From Heterodera schachtii (taxonomy: Eukaryota > Nematoda > Chromadorea > Rhabditida > Heteroderidae): a DNA stretch of 64,000 nt. Shown piece after piece: positions 24,401-37,400 of the stretch. The first letter of the stretch is position 1, and each line of letters starts with the position of its first letter. Where the stretch lies: assembly GCA_023374025.1 (NCBI GenBank), contig SIJG01000064.1, positions 705,943-769,942 of the forward strand, read 5' to 3'. The notes below the pieces were generated by a model. The model had not been told where the DNA came from. It made no database searches and worked only from the letters and a program-made list of their open reading frames with translations. The position numbers and the translations under genes were made by a program.

Positions 24401-25019
24401 GCTTTTGCTTCTGATAAGGCTGACAATGAGCAAACGATTTTTTGAGGAGCGATAATTTTTTCCAAATTCTCCGATTTTTTTGCTATGTTTTCGGCTAAAT
24501 TCGGCAAATGTTATAATTTAATCCTCAGAAGTACTAACGGTGGGCATGGTTTTTGGAGTGTTTTTGCGAAATGTCCATGCCAACTCCAAAACACCGTTTA
24601 AGCCGACACGCGCGGCACGAATTTCGCATTCCTTCTGCAAAAAAAACAGAAACAATGTTTGAAAGGCCATTTTTCCTCCCTCTCCGACCTTTGTTAACGA
24701 TGGCACAATTATTCGCCTTACGGCACAAATACTTTCGTTTGTCAAGCACCGATCGGCGGAAGAATGAGCTGCAAGCGCGGCATGTCGGAACACCAAAGAA
24801 AGTGCCATTGGACGGTTCAGAACAGACGGGGCACGGAACGGAGGCGGAAACATTTGAAATTGGAGCCGAGAATTGACTGTTGTTATGGTCAAAATCATTA
24901 ATGAGCATTTGACTCGAAAAATTATCATAATGGGATTGTGTATTGGATAGGGACGAGGAGAAAGAGGAGGAGAAATAGGAAGAAGAGGAAGAGGAGGAAG
25001 AAGAGGAGGAAGACAGCAT
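21427..25019 (-). CDS. Nuclear hormone receptor (nematode NHR type)
   Basis: Exons on the minus strand are 25019-24689, 24634-24539, 24494-24358, 24299-24177, 24087-23971, 23863-23804, 23740-23616, 23297-23185, 21799-21648 and 21591-21427, giving 472 residues. The N-terminus is poly-Ser. The C4 zinc-finger DNA-binding domain (about 63-138) shows CPVCSEPSNGTFFGVPTC, P-box CRACSSFFRRS, and after the first intron EGMRNSCRACRLKRCFGVGM. The ligand-binding part is helical, with LKSLNLSELELSALNGIQFW typical of helices 7-8 in supplementary NHRs. It should act in the nucleus as a ligand-regulated transcription factor; the ligand is unknown. The intron after 23971 has a GC donor. Intron 8 (23184-21800) contains a 1.1-kb hAT-like element. 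The last residues depend on reading through to the stop at 21427. Confidence 0.88.
21965..23044. mobile_element. hAT-like non-autonomous element, about 1.08 kb (CCGTAATTACG-word family)
   Basis: The left end AGGGTTGGACGTAA and right end TTACGTCCAGCCCTG are inverted repeats. The 8-bp sequence GTATGGCC is repeated directly at both borders (21957-21964 and 23045-23052). Subterminal regions repeat CCGTAATT/AATTACGG words. The middle carries a GC-rich patch with GGCGGCGCC palindromes that recurs elsewhere in the window. It sits inside an intron of the nuclear hormone receptor gene. There is no transposase frame. Confidence 0.85.
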
Positions 25020-25557
25020 TTGGGAAAAGGAATATTTAGCAAATTGCCAGCTAAAATGCCAAAATTAGCAATTCTTATTATAAAAATCACTGCCAAATGG
25101 GTATTTGGACAATCAAAGGTAAAAGTAAAAATAAAATTAATTGCAAGGTTTAGTTTTTTATTTTCTTTATTCATTTGTATGTTTTGTGCTATTAATTAAT
25201 GATATAATTAAAAAACTCTTAAAATTTTTTCGTTCATCCATCCGTAATGAAAGTGATAGGTAATTTAGTTTTTGTAATGCATTAGTTAAAATACTTTATG
25301 TTACGCACAACTTTCCTTTCGCCTTACTTTAATTGCCCTCCCTTTCGTTTCCTTTTATGGCAGTAAATGGGGGGAAAATCGGACAAAAATCAATTTTTAT
25401 AAAGGGGCAAAACTACGCGAAAATACAAAAAAAAAAAAAAAAAGGAAAAAGAAATTAAATAATAAAAAAGTAACAAATTTTTAAATGAAAAATTATTAAA
25501 TAAATCAAATATTTATTAATTATAAATTTGAAAATAAAACATCAGATGATCGATCAC
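25020..25557. other. Intergenic, no gene seen
   Basis: Upstream region of the nuclear hormone receptor and downstream region of the UGT. AT-rich with a poly-A run near 25428. No further feature is supported. Confidence 0.45.
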
Positions 25558-27820
25558 TTATTCCTTTTTACTTTTGGACTTTTTCTGAAGCATATTTTTG
25601 GTCCAAATTGCTAAAGCTAATGTAAATTTTGCCAAATATCGGAGAACGAAGAGAAAAGTGAGTGCCGAAAGTGCGGCCAAAACGGCCAAGTCGAAGTTGT
25701 GCAGCTGAACCCAGCCCATGTGCCGAGACTCGCTCAACAGCTCGGGAAACTGACCCCCGTTCATCTCCAAAAAGCGAATGTTCTTCAACAGACGCTCTTT
25801 GGCGGTGAAAGGCTTTAAAACGGAAATGGCAGAAACTCAGTCGATAGAAAATGATTGCAAAATGCCAACCTTTGTTGCCAACAGTCGCTGGATTCTTTTT
25901 GAGTTGGCAGCGTAACTGTAAAGGGAATACTGTAATCCCATATGGTATTATGATAATATAGCGTAATTGCCTTTGGTCTTCCAACACCGTCTGAATGGCT
26001 GCACGGAAGTGTTCGCTGCCTTCCAATAATTGCCGCTTTTCCACAACCTTTCCCCACCCATTGCGCTCGGCCACCCGTCCGTTTCGGTGCTGATCAGCGA
26101 AAAAGCCCATCAGAAGGACGGGCACACCCGCATTAGCCGCCTCCAGCAGACTGTTGAAGCCGCCGTGGGTGATGAACAGACGGAGACGGGGATGGCCTGG
26201 GAAGGAACAATCGAATGGGAAATGAACGACAAATGCCGATAACCAGGTAATTAAATAGTCGTTTTAGGTTTATTGAAAAATTTTAGCATGATCAGGACTG
26301 AGCCAAAAAATTGAGAAGCAAGAAAAAAACAACAAGTAAAAACTTACCAAGAATGTCCAACTGAGGAGCCCAAGAAGTGAGGAAAACATTGTCCAAATTT
26401 TTGGCCAAATTTTCCGAATACTTAAAAAGACGAGTTTTCTGTTCACTTCACTTCATTTTTACATTGTCATCTTTCTCCACTTTCACAATGAAATGGTAGT
26501 TTTTAAGTTGGGAAAAAGCCTCGAAAATGTGCCGTCGAAAGCTCTCGGGCATGTCACTGCTGCGCATAATGGAACCCATGGAGAAAAAGACGACTCCGTC
26601 GGTGCCTTTGCCCATTTCGGCGAGAAAGGGTTCCTTTTGGGAGTATTTGCCGATTTAAAAAAACCAATCGGTACTTTTAATGCGATTTGTTTCGTTTTTC
26701 CGTCATGGCTTTTCTCCATTCCAAGACCACCGATATAAATGACATTGGAAAAAAGGGGACGAGGAAAGTCCACAAATTCATCAGAAGCAACGAAAATGAG
26801 CGGCGATTTGCTGACAATTGAGCGAAGGTCGGGAAAAGCATTTCTTAAGCCGTAATTAATTTATTAATCCTTCTAATTAATTAAAAATAATTATTTTTAA
26901 ATTAATTCATTTCTTTTAAAGAAATAAAAATATTTAAAGAAATCCACCCAAAATGTTTTCGGAAAATTTGTGTCAATGGGTCGATGCCAAAACTGAGATA
27001 ATTGTAGCCGGCGAATTTGTGTAGCAAATTTTGGAACCGTTGTAAAAGCGACATTTTGTCGGACCAATTTGAATCCATCAGTGAAGGCACGAAACTGGAG
27101 GGAAACGGAAGGCCAATCAGCGAAGCGAGGTGCTCTTGGAGGGAACAGCTAAAGTATGACTATTTACAATAAAAATAATAATAATTAATTAATTAATGGG
27201 CTGAACCTGCTGAGCACAATGTTCACGGGAATGTCCAGCAAATGGCCAATGCCCGCGCCGCAAAAGTTGAGCTGCTCGGAAATGATCACGTCGAATTTGA
27301 GCTTCTTCAGCAGTTCAAATTGCTGCGATTGCGTTTTGATCAATGCTTAGAACAAATGGACAATTATTATTCTTATCCTATTTTGGCAAAGACCTTCACA
27401 TGCGTCATTCAGAGAAGCTTGGAATAATTTAGACGAGAAAAAGATGTCGACCAACGAAGGCTTCTCAAAGGCACTGTCGGCGAGCACTTTGAAAAGGCTT
27501 TTTCCGCCAAAATTCACATTGAAAAATTTGCCAGGAATTTGCCAAAGATTGGCCAATTTTGTCGCATTTAGCGCCCCAATTGGCACAGCGTACTCAATTT
27601 CAATAAAGGTCTAAAATTGGAATTAATTAATCGTTCCATCAAACACACAACTGACCACGTCGTGCCCGTCGCTTGCCAATGCGTCGGCCACGCGTCCGTT
27701 CGAAATCATATGACTTCGACTTAATGTCGGACTGAACACCAAAATATTATATGCCGTAGAATAATAATTCATTGTCGAAACGAAGAGGAGAAGCAAAAGA
27801 CCCAAATTGGAAGAGAACAT
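25558..27820 (-). CDS. UDP-glucuronosyl/glucosyltransferase (UGT)
   Basis: Exons on the minus strand are 27820-27656, 27610-27394, 27345-27207, 27148-26948, 26843-26675, 26633-26463, 26420-26348, 26196-25971, 25915-25870 and 25812-25558, giving 553 residues (family usual ~530). UGTs conjugate sugars from UDP-sugars onto small lipophilic molecules on the ER lumen side, in detoxification. Visible features are a signal peptide, GTDGVVFFSMGSIM (about 305-320), and the donor-binding signature SWAPQLDIL...HPRLRLFITHGGFNSLLE..., ending FFADQHRNG (about 370-418). A C-terminal membrane helix (LAVLAALSALTFLFVLRYL) is followed by a Lys-rich tail (KKSKSKKE), an ER-retrieval-like end. The intron after 25971 has a GC donor. 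The identification is firm. Confidence 0.94.
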
Positions 27821-29833
27821 TTCGTAACTTCGAGATTAGTTCTACTGAAATCGGATAAATAAATTAAGGCGTTTGAATTTATTGAATCGAGAATGCCGTA
27901 ACAATTAGACTTTCGAGAAGACGGGGCCAATTCTCGAGTTTTGGTGCGTCAATTATCGGTTTAGAGCATCGCTAATAGTGAGCACCCGAAATTGTGGATT
28001 TTATTTGTCAATTTCAAAAGAAATATTTGCTGATTGACATTGATATTTTTTGGCAATGAACGGACGACCACAATTATCACATTTTATCAATTCGACGAAT
28101 GTTCCGTTTTTCGCTGATTTTTTTTTCCATTTTGTATTTTGTGATTTGTGATTTGATTTTTTTTTTCCTTTTCTAAACATTGTTATTTTTTTTATTTAAT
28201 TTTTTGTCCGATTTGGTATTATGCGATGTTTTGTGACAGTCAAATGTTTTACCATGTTAAAAAGATTATGTAATCCTTAGAGAAAATATCATGTGAATTA
28301 CATCATTTTAATCGCTTCATCATAATCATCATTTTATTTTATCATTTTTTGAAAAAATATTTCGTTGAAATGGAAAAAAATATTAAATATAAAATAAATT
28401 AAAATAAATCACTCAATTCCCTTCTGTTTTTTTTATAATCGGTGTAAATCCCGACCTTTTTTTTTCTCCTAATTGTATTAATATTTTCCATTCTCTTCCA
28501 TTCTTTTGCATTATCAAAATCACTTAAAATTTCAATCATTCTTTAAGAAAATTTAACTCGATTTGGTGTTACAATTTTATTACTTGTTAAAAAACAAATT
28601 CGTTGATTTAAAATTGTCGCAACTCTTTCAGACAGACGGGTGAGAATTTACTTGCCAATCCATCAAAATGTAAGTAATTTGTATGTTCAGCTGCTGCAAC
28701 AAAATGCCAATTCATTCGATCGATGCCAAACAGTTCAAAGTTTGGCAAAAAAAAAAAAATTCAATTTAAAAATAAAAAGTGAAGAGTGAAAAGAAGCTTC
28801 GTGTTTGTCAATGCGACTGATCAGTCCGTTGATGGGCGCGAGAAGCGCAGCCCATTTGGCATTTCCATGAAATACAAAAAGGACGGAAAGCAATTGAGCC
28901 GATCATTGGTCAACACGTAATAAATTGAAAGGAATAAAATTTTAATTGACTTGTCTAATTTGATAATTAGTTTTTTAATGATTGATTCTTATTAAAAAAT
29001 ATTTTAAACACACAAATAAAAAATAAACGCCCTAATATTTTCACTACCCAATATAAAATTGAGGTCAAGAAAAATAGAAATGGATTGAAAGAAAGAAGCC
29101 TTTGTGAGTTAACAATAAGCATCAGAACAGTTAAATTAATTAAAAGAGAAAATATTTCCACAAATAATCCTTTTATTAATTGTATTTAAATATTACGAAA
29201 ATTGTCCATTTTAAAATAAATTATTTGTGAATATTTTTTTTATTTTTTTCGTACCACTTGACGGATTTAAGAAAACCTTGGCTAATTTAAAAATACGCTA
29301 GCATTCTCTTTAAGTTAAATATTAAATTTATTTTTATAATTTTCCCATGTAGCAAATTTTGACATTAAACAATTTTAAAACGCCACCTTAAGTCTTGGCG
29401 CTTCGAAAAGCCTCAACTTTCAAAACCGATACAAAACTTAAACCTTAGACGCGAGAATCTCGAGCACAATTTATTTAATCAAAGTAATTATTCCATCTAT
29501 GGTTTTTGACATTTCATTTATTTATTTGCCGAATTTGGTCAACCAAAACCGAACGTGGGCATATTTTGTACAGCTCATAAAAAGGCCAATTTCGCCTTTC
29601 TCCAACAAATCGACACGTTTTTTCTTCTCGTTCGATGTTATTTTATTTGCCATTTTCAGCAAATCATCCAAAGATTGCGCAATTACCAAAATTGCCCATT
29701 CGGAAATAAAAAATTCAATCCCAAAAACTGGTCGAGAGCGCGCGGCCACCAAAGACCGACCGGCAACGAGCAAACAATGAAAACAATTAAACGCCTTTTA
29801 AGGGTCCAATTCCGAAAATCATTTCTTGAAAAA
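27821..29833. other. Long intergenic stretch, one doubtful exon
   Basis: About 2 kb of AT-rich DNA. The only hint of coding is an exon-like frame at 28797-28920, listed separately. Overlapping frames at 29499-29833 look non-coding upstream of the peptide gene. Confidence 0.4.
28797..28920 (+). other. Possible terminal exon of an unidentified small gene
   Basis: After an AG acceptor, an open frame of 41 codons reads FVFVNATDQSVDGREKRSPF and ends at a TAA. It contains a dibasic EKR site. A short upstream segment (28632-28669) is flanked by good splice signals (tttcag and gtaagt), but no start codon in phase is visible. It may be the end of a secreted peptide precursor or chance. Confidence 0.25.
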
Positions 29834-30370
29834 ATGCCAAAAACCTCACACGTCCTTCTGATTTGCTTGCTTTTCTTCACCACTTTTCTGGTAAAAACAG
29901 AAGCAAAAATTGAAGAGACAATTGCATTGGAACGAAATCCATCGGCGGAAAGGACAGAAGGGTAAAATGGCAAATAATATCAAAAAACAAAACGAGTGGG
30001 CTTTCTTATTAGCTGAATAGATCGTTTATCTTCTCTGATTGCCATTTTTTGGCATTCCGTGCTTATTTCATCAAAAAAAGTTTTTTAAAGAAAGCCCATT
30101 TAATAACTCATTTCAGCAAACCCTCGACGAGAAGTAAGCGCCATGGCTGGGGATACGGCGGGTACATTTATTTGTTTTTTATAAACTTTATTTACATATA
30201 AATCCCTCCTCAGCTGTTGTTGCTGCGGTGGTTGGGGATACGGTGGCTATGGCGGATACGGTGGATATAGCGGATACGGCGGTTATGGTGGCTACGGTGG
30301 CTACGGCCCATTCGGAGTCGGATTGGTAGGCCTTACCGGAGGACTGCTTTTCGGAGGATGGGGCAAATAG
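29834..30370 (+). CDS. Secreted Gly/Tyr-rich peptide precursor (YGGY repeats)
   Basis: Exons 29834-29961, 30117-30161 and 30214-30370 give 109 residues. An in-frame upstream ATG at 29777 would add 19 basic residues; I prefer 29834 because it opens directly into a signal peptide (LLICLLFFTTFLV). A propeptide follows, then a dibasic site SKR, and a mature part that starts HGWGYGGCCCCGGWGYGG. It continues as GGY/YGG repeats and ends in a Gly-rich hydrophobic segment and GWGK. This architecture resembles nematode neuropeptide-like/caenacin antimicrobial precursors of the hypodermis, but the CCCC cluster is unusual for them. An antimicrobial or cuticle role is inference. Confidence 0.75.
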
Positions 30371-30488
30371 AGAAGCTCATGATCGCTCCACTTTTAAAAA
30401 TATAATCGTTGAAAAGAAAACCTTCTGCTGCTTTATGTGACAATGGAGGATGCTTGGTTATTTGTTCGTCCCTACGACTTATTATAAT

Positions 30489-30625
30489 TTACCGTATTTC
30501 TTGAGTTAGAATTCCCCCTGAATTAGAACCCCTCCCTCCTTGAAATAAAGCCCCCTTTCGAGGGGAGTTGAAAAAGCCCCCTCCCCCCCCCCCCCCGGGG
30601 GGTTTTAATTCAGTAAATACGGTAA
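30489..30625. mobile_element. Short inverted-repeat (MITE-like) element, ~137 bp
   Basis: The left arm TTACCGTATTTcttgagttagAATtCCCCC is matched in reverse complement on the right (GGGGGTTTTAATTCAGTAAATACGGTAA), with a C/G-rich hairpin centre. No coding capacity. The flanking duplication is unclear because both sides are AT-rich. Confidence 0.6.
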
Positions 30626-30785
30626 AAAATTTTGAGTTTCGTCCCAAATTTATTTTTTAATTTTACTTAAAGCTTAAAAAAGTTTAAAAAGTGCTCAAGT
30701 CAACTAAAACTTAGACAATACGCACACATATAACTAAAAATGTATGTGACATATGTAATTACTATAAGTTTAAATTATAAACAGG

Positions 30786-31178
30786 ATTGACAGATGAAAT
30801 TTTTCAAAATCAGCATTTCGCTAAAAAAATCAGCCTTAAAAAAAACATATTCCAAATGTAAAAAGCAATAAAAAATGATCAAATATTTTATTTTTCATTG
30901 GCCAAGATTGCTTTCATCTTTTTTTTTGTTCGAAATCAAATTTTGTAAATTCTATCAGCAATACAGTAGCTTTAGCCAACGACTTCACTAAATTTGTAAA
31001 TAATAAAAAATTAAACCTTAAAAAGTTTCCTCATAAAATCTGCCAAAATTACCAAATTTCCAAAAAAAATAAATATAGCTAACATCAGCAAATATCAGCA
31101 TTTAAAAAAAATCAGCTTCGACCCCTTCAAAAGCAGCAAAGTGCTAAAAATCAGAACATCTGCTGGCAACCCCAGGGT
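30786..31178. mobile_element. Degenerate repeat element, possible hAT-like
   Basis: The left end CAGGATTGACAGATG and right end CATCTGCTGGCAACCCCAG are imperfect inverted repeats. The interior is rich in AAAATCAGCATTT and AAATCAGC words. The sequence at 53277-53395 is clearly related. No clean target duplication is visible. Confidence 0.45.
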
Positions 31179-31449
31179 TATAAGCTGAGCAATGAAATTA
31201 AATTGTGAAGCGATGATTTATTTTCATAGAAAAAATGAATCAAAATGCTCGTTTTAACCTTTTGCAAGTTCATTAATTAAACAAACAGATTGAATTACAT
31301 TAAAAAAAAGAAATAAAATATCACATTGAATTGGATTTGGACAATAGCGGACGAACACCCCTTTTTTGTGAAAAGAAATTCAGAAAATATTTCTTAGTCA
31401 AATCCCCTGAAAAAGTGTCACTTCAATTAAATTCTAAATAAAAATGATT

Positions 31450-34400
31450 TTACCGTAATTTGAGTTCATTTTTCCCAACATATTCTGAGAAAAGGTCCAC
31501 AGCATGGAAAAGGAAATAATTAAAAGCATTTTTAACTTTTGCATCGAAATTGCCCAACATTTGACTCAATTCGCTTCTGAGCTCGGAATCCACAATTTTC
31601 CCGGGAAGAAGCTCAATTCCGACAAGCCATTGGCTAATTACCCTAACAAAAACGGTTAATTAGTTCATTAGTTGGTCATTAATTATTTGTTTAATTAATT
31701 ATTTGTGTTTTTACCTGTTGCTGTGCTCGCCAGAAGAAGAACCATTCACTGGGAATGCTTTTGGGTAAACGTGGAAAAAGTCCACTCGCTTTGACAACAG
31801 AGAAGAATTTTGTAGAAAATTATGCAATTCATAGCGAATGCTTTTCCCAACAAATGGCGTGAATTTGGCAAGATTAATTTGATGCCCGGAACAAACGACC
31901 AAAATGAAATGGGCATACTGAAACCAAAAGAATTAAATTTTTTAAGAAAATAGCGGCTTTTTCTATTAGGCCATATAATTTATTAGTTAGCAGATTAAGG
32001 TATTTATTTCATTAATTAATATTTATATTAAATACTCCTTCCTTTTCATAAAATACTTTTTCGCTAAACTTTTTGCTTTTAAGCAGTGAATTGAAATTTT
32101 GGCCATTTCGAATCTGTTGAAATGCTAAAATAAATGAAAAATTTAAAAGAAAGATTAATGTTAATCACGCATTTAACCAAACATTCACCAATTCTCAGTT
32201 CGTTCAAAATGACTTTTGCCGTTGCCCCGTTCAAATTGGCGCCAACGTTTTGTTCCGGGAATGTTGGCGTAATTATTGGCATTGTGAGTTGTTGGCAAAT
32301 TGTCGTGCGCAAATGTGCGTGTGTCGTCTGCCGTTTTATGAACCATTCCCGAAAGGGCGACCAACTCAAAAATCCGCCGTCCCTTTCATAATTTATCTCG
32401 GCTAATTGGACGGGCAGAGGCCAATTCCTTGCAAGTAATTAACGCTAATTATGCCAATTAACAATAAGTGCTCACCAGGTGGAATAAGTCAGGAAGAATT
32501 TCTCGACCAAAAAAGGCATTGACCCATTTGGGTACAAAAGGAATATTTTGGTTAGCATTGTCAAAAGCATTTTCGTGTTCAAAAATCCCATCAAATCGTC
32601 CAAAATTTGGTTGTCTAAATATGTATTTCAATAATAATACCTTTTCTCTAATACTCAATTAATTATTAATTAATTCATTACTTTTCGCCCACAATTCCAA
32701 ATAGGCGAGAATTTGCCGGAATTTGTCCACCTTTTTTGGCCCTTCCTTTTCCTTTTGCTTTTCGTCCGTCCAATTCCCAATTAAATATTTCCCCTCAATT
32801 TTTGCATAAAATGAATAATCTGTGAATTTAAGTGATTTAATTCTATCATTTTTCGTTAATTGTTGTTTATTTACCTGCTAACACTTTAAGTTTTGATTTT
32901 AATTCTTCGAAACATTTCCTTTCGCTTTCTTCAAATTGAGAATTTTTTACAAATTTTTCTTTAATTTCATTGACAATTTCATTTTTTAATTTTGAAAATT
33001 GTTCATGATTATAATTTCCATAAGGCAACGATTTACTGATTGGCATTGTGACAATTTGTAAATTAATTTTTAAATTCGCAAATTTAAACGTTAATTGGGG
33101 CACTTCCAAATGTTTCACTTTATCAAACTTTTGTAACAATGTGACAGAAGGATGCTGAAAAAGAAAATTTCACTTTCCATGTGCAAACGTGTAATATTTG
33201 CAAATAAATTAATTTTGTTTCTCTTAAATGAGTTTATTATTCCAATAAAATCGAATTAGTTCTTTATAAAATGCCATTTCGGTGGCATTTTAATTGCCTA
33301 ATTTGCATTCTCTGCTCACCCTGCAAAGTGTGCAGTGGAGGGATTGGTCCGCGCATTGGTCGCCCCTTTTGGCGTCGCTTTGGTCGCATTGGAATTTGCC
33401 GAGGACATTTCGCTGGTCAAAGCCATGCGGCAAAATGCCAATGGCGTCGATTTGGTCCAATTGCAGTTGCAAATGCATTAAACTCGAGAATTGAATTCGC
33501 ACCTCCGCCGACTAAATTGGCAAATTAATTACTAATTGTTTTTCCAAATTTGGCCCTTCCCTTTCTCACTCACCCAATTTTGAATGATTTTCTCCAATTT
33601 TTCCGTCAAATTTTTAAGCGTTTCTTTTGAATGATTTATTTTTTGCGTCTCTTTTAAAATCTTAAATTTTGTTAATGCTTTACTCAATATTATATAATAA
33701 AACAGCAAAACCTGCTTTGTTTTTTCCTCATTTATTTTTGAATTTTCTCCGTATTTTATTTCTTGCCATCTTTCCGGAAATTGTGCCAATTTCGTCGATC
33801 GGAATTTTTCACGTTCTTTTTCCTCAACCATTTCAATCAAATTCGCTTCTTTGGTCAATTCGTTAAACAATGTTTGGTCTAAAAATTATCTTTAATTCAA
33901 AAATCATTGAATTTGGCCAAAAAGTAATTAAATAAAAATCCAATTAATTTAATTGCCTAATTTTCTCTGCTCATCAAAGTGTTTGACGGCCTTTAATTGC
34001 TCTTCGAATTCCGCTCGGTGCTTTGGCATTCCGTCCCCCCGCCCATCGTTTTCCGTTTGAATTAGTGCCAAAATCACTTTGTCCATTTTGCGCTTTAATT
34101 GGCGTTCCGTTTCGCTCTTGGCCATTGTCTTGGCCAATTTTCTCGAATGCAGCTGGCTTTTCGTCTCCTCAATCTCTGCCCAAAAATTTGTGCCGTTTTC
34201 CGCACAAAATCCGTCCATTGAGGCCACAATTTTCTTCAGCAACAAATGCAATTTGGCCATCAATTTGCTCCTCTCGCATCTGCTAATTATCTTGCTTAAT
34301 TCGAACATTTTCAGCTTTTCCCATTGCTTTTCAATTTCTAATTTTTCGTTTTTGCCAATTATTTTCAATTCCTCCAAAGTGCCAAAAAGTCCAATCCGAT

Positions 34401-37400
34401 TCGAAATTTCGTTGGCATAAACTCCAAAATGGAGAGTCCAACTCAAAGTTTTGACTGTTAAAGCATCGTTTTTCTCCACATTTTCCCAACTTTCTTTGCT
34501 TACTGCCCAAAACAGTTCGCCATATTTCAAACTCAGCAAATTATCGTCGGAAAAATGCCCGATTTTCAGATGGAACAATTCATTTTGGTCCAATTTGTCC
34601 TCTTCTTCCGAATTTTCTTCACTTTTTGTTTCCAAATTTGCCATTTCGTATTCATTTCTGTTCGGCACTTTGCCATCAAATTTTGGCATTTTGCCATTGC
34701 AATTTTCTTCTTCTTCTTTTTCTTCTGATTCGTATTTCGCTTTTCTCTCACTTTTTAATTCGTTTAAATTTGTCTTCAAATTGTCTTTTACTTTTGAGCT
34801 CAGTTCTTCTTTTGTTTTCCTTTTTTCCTCCGCTTTTTCTCCTCGATTTCCAATTATTTTGTTAGCATTTGTCGTCCCTTTGTCACTCCCTAATGTTTGA
34901 TCATTTGTCCTACTTTCATTTTGATCAGCTGCATGAATCTGTTCCATCATTTTTCCACCTCTTACTGATTGAATTTCTTCTAAATTTTGGCCATCACCAA
35001 TTTCTTTCGTCGTCACTTTGTCCTCATCTTTTGTCGTTACTTTGTCCTCCTCTTTTGTCGTCACTTTGTCCTCATCTTTTGTCGTTATTTTTTCATCCTC
35101 TTTTGTCGTTACTTTGTCATCCTCTTTTATCGTCACTTTGTCCTCCTCTTTTGTCGTCACTTTGTCCTTCTCTTTCGTCGTCACTTTGTCCTCATCTTTT
35201 GTCGTTACTTTGTCCTCCTCTTTTGTCGTCACTTTGTCCTCATCTTTTGTCGTTACTTTGTTCTCCTCCTCTTTTGTCGTCACTTTGTCCTCATCTTTTG
35301 TCGTTATTTTTTCATCCTCTTTTGTCGTCACTTTGTCCTCGTCTTTTGTCGTTATTTTTTCATCCTCTTTTGTCGTTACTAATGTTTTGTCCTTTTGTCC
35401 GTCGTCATTTTTCTGCGTTTCTTCGTCGCTTAATATTTTATTTTCCATTTCATTGCAATCGCTTTTGCTAAGTTCGCTTTCATTTTTCCTAAACAATCCA
35501 ATTTATAGCAATTTAAAATGGGTTTACTTTGTCTCCGTTTTTCCTCCTTCCTTTTCAATTCGTCCCTTTGTCGGCTTTTCCTTTTGCTTCTTTTTGTTTT
35601 CCTTTTTCCTTCTGTTTTTGTTATTCTTTTTTATCCCATTTTCTCTTTCTTTCTCTGTTATTTCCATCAAAATCTCTTCTACTGATTGTTCTTTTATTTC
35701 TTCTCTCGTTCCACAAATTCTCAATATTTCATTTGCCCTTTCAATGCCAAAACGATTCATTAGTGTTTTTATCGCTCCTTCCGATGACTCATAAACTTAA
35801 AATAATTTTCGCCCCCTTTTATTTGTTTGTTTTTTAAACCAACCTTTTTTTAAATTGCTCTTCATCTGTCCATTCTCGGCCATTAATTTGGTCAAAGTGT
35901 CGAAATGTAAATTGTTTATCCATTTTCCATACAAATCCGCGTCGGCCTTTTGTTCGGTCTTTTGTCTGTCCGACGTTTTATCATTCGAATTTAAACACAA
36001 AAGTTTCATCGCTTTGTCTTCCTCCCCATTTAGGCTCATTTCCATGCATTTCTTCATCACTTTGTCAATGTATTCATCAATTAATTCCACAAATTCCACG
36101 ACTCTCAATTTTATTTCTGATATTTCACTGTCCAAAATTCGGTCGAACAATTCCATAAATGAATATTTATTCTTTTCCCAAAACTCTCCCAAGGGCAATA
36201 TTCGTTTGGCATTTTGCTCCAGTGCCAATTCGATCTTTTGTGCAATTACGACAACGTCCGCCTTTAACCAATTTGCCATCTGATGGAATTGGCACTTTTC
36301 GTCCAATAATGCTTCCTCATAAAATTGGCTCAAAGGTGCATTCAAAAAAGCTAAATATTCTAATTAGCATTTCGTTTGCTTTTGCTTTTGCCATCCTTCG
36401 CTTTTACCTTCGCGCACACATTCCGGCGTTCTGAACATTGCCATTATTTTCTTGGCATTCGCTTCTTCGCCTTTGTCTGTGCCGTCTGTCAGCAGTTTTC
36501 GAATTCGCTCTTTTGCCCCGCTAATTTTGTTGAATTTGGCCCTAAAGAATTCTTCGCTTAAAAGTCGGTCCAAATATTCGAAATGAATCTTTCGCATTCG
36601 CTGCCTTTGCTCCGCCAGTGCCCTCTTCACGTCCTTTTCCGTTTCGCATTCTGTCGGCTTCCATTTCACAATTTTTGTCACATTTTTCGCATTAATTCCC
36701 TGAGAATTTCTGCTGTTTTTCATCAAAAATTGCTCTACGAATTTTGCCATTTCAATTAATTTACACACATTTTGCCTTTGCCTTTGTTTTCCCATCTTCG
36801 AATTTTGTTGTTCCTCAAAAAATTGCCCTTTCGCATTCGCAATTTTTTCCAAATAAATATTTTGGGCATTCGCGGACAAATTGGGCGCATCATTTGCCAG
36901 AATCGCTTCGTAAATTTCTAATGCTTTGATCAAATTTGGCGCCATAATCCGAGCTTCAAAAAATTCGGCGCAAAGTGTGCCGCTTTGAAATTGCATTTGT
37001 CTCGTCAAAAGGGAGAGGTACTGAGCAGTGAGGAGATGTTCTGAATGAAAAGAAAAGTCATTTTTGAAAATTAAAGTATTAATTAACTGAAATGGAAAAT
37101 GTCCGGGTAAAAGTTCTCCAACAAAAACATTGTTTGCACATTGATCATTTTCACTAAATTCTCCTTTATTTGAAGAAAGTTCCGTTCGGAAGTGCCTTTA
37201 TAAAAAAATTCTCTAAATTTTATGCTTCGATCAATCAAATTTCTGATCGCAAAAAAATGGATTTGTTCAATCCTTGTCGAATCAGTTATTTGACCAAAAA
37301 ACATTTCAACAATTTGATCATTTTCACAGTCCATATTTGCCCATTCAGTTTCGCCATTCTCTGGCAGAACAGTCATTTGCTAAACCCAAAAGTAAGTTAT

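Noticed and set aside
33271..33528. Plus-strand 85-codon frame conserved in the duplicate at 62404-62784
   Set aside because: Conservation follows from the near-identical DNA block; the minus-strand exon fits gene A2/B phases.
35018..35794. Plus-strand 258-codon frame of Ser/Phe/Val repeats
   Set aside because: It is the antisense of the 24-bp KVTTK repeat in gene A2, whose minus-strand exon is phase-consistent with 16 others.
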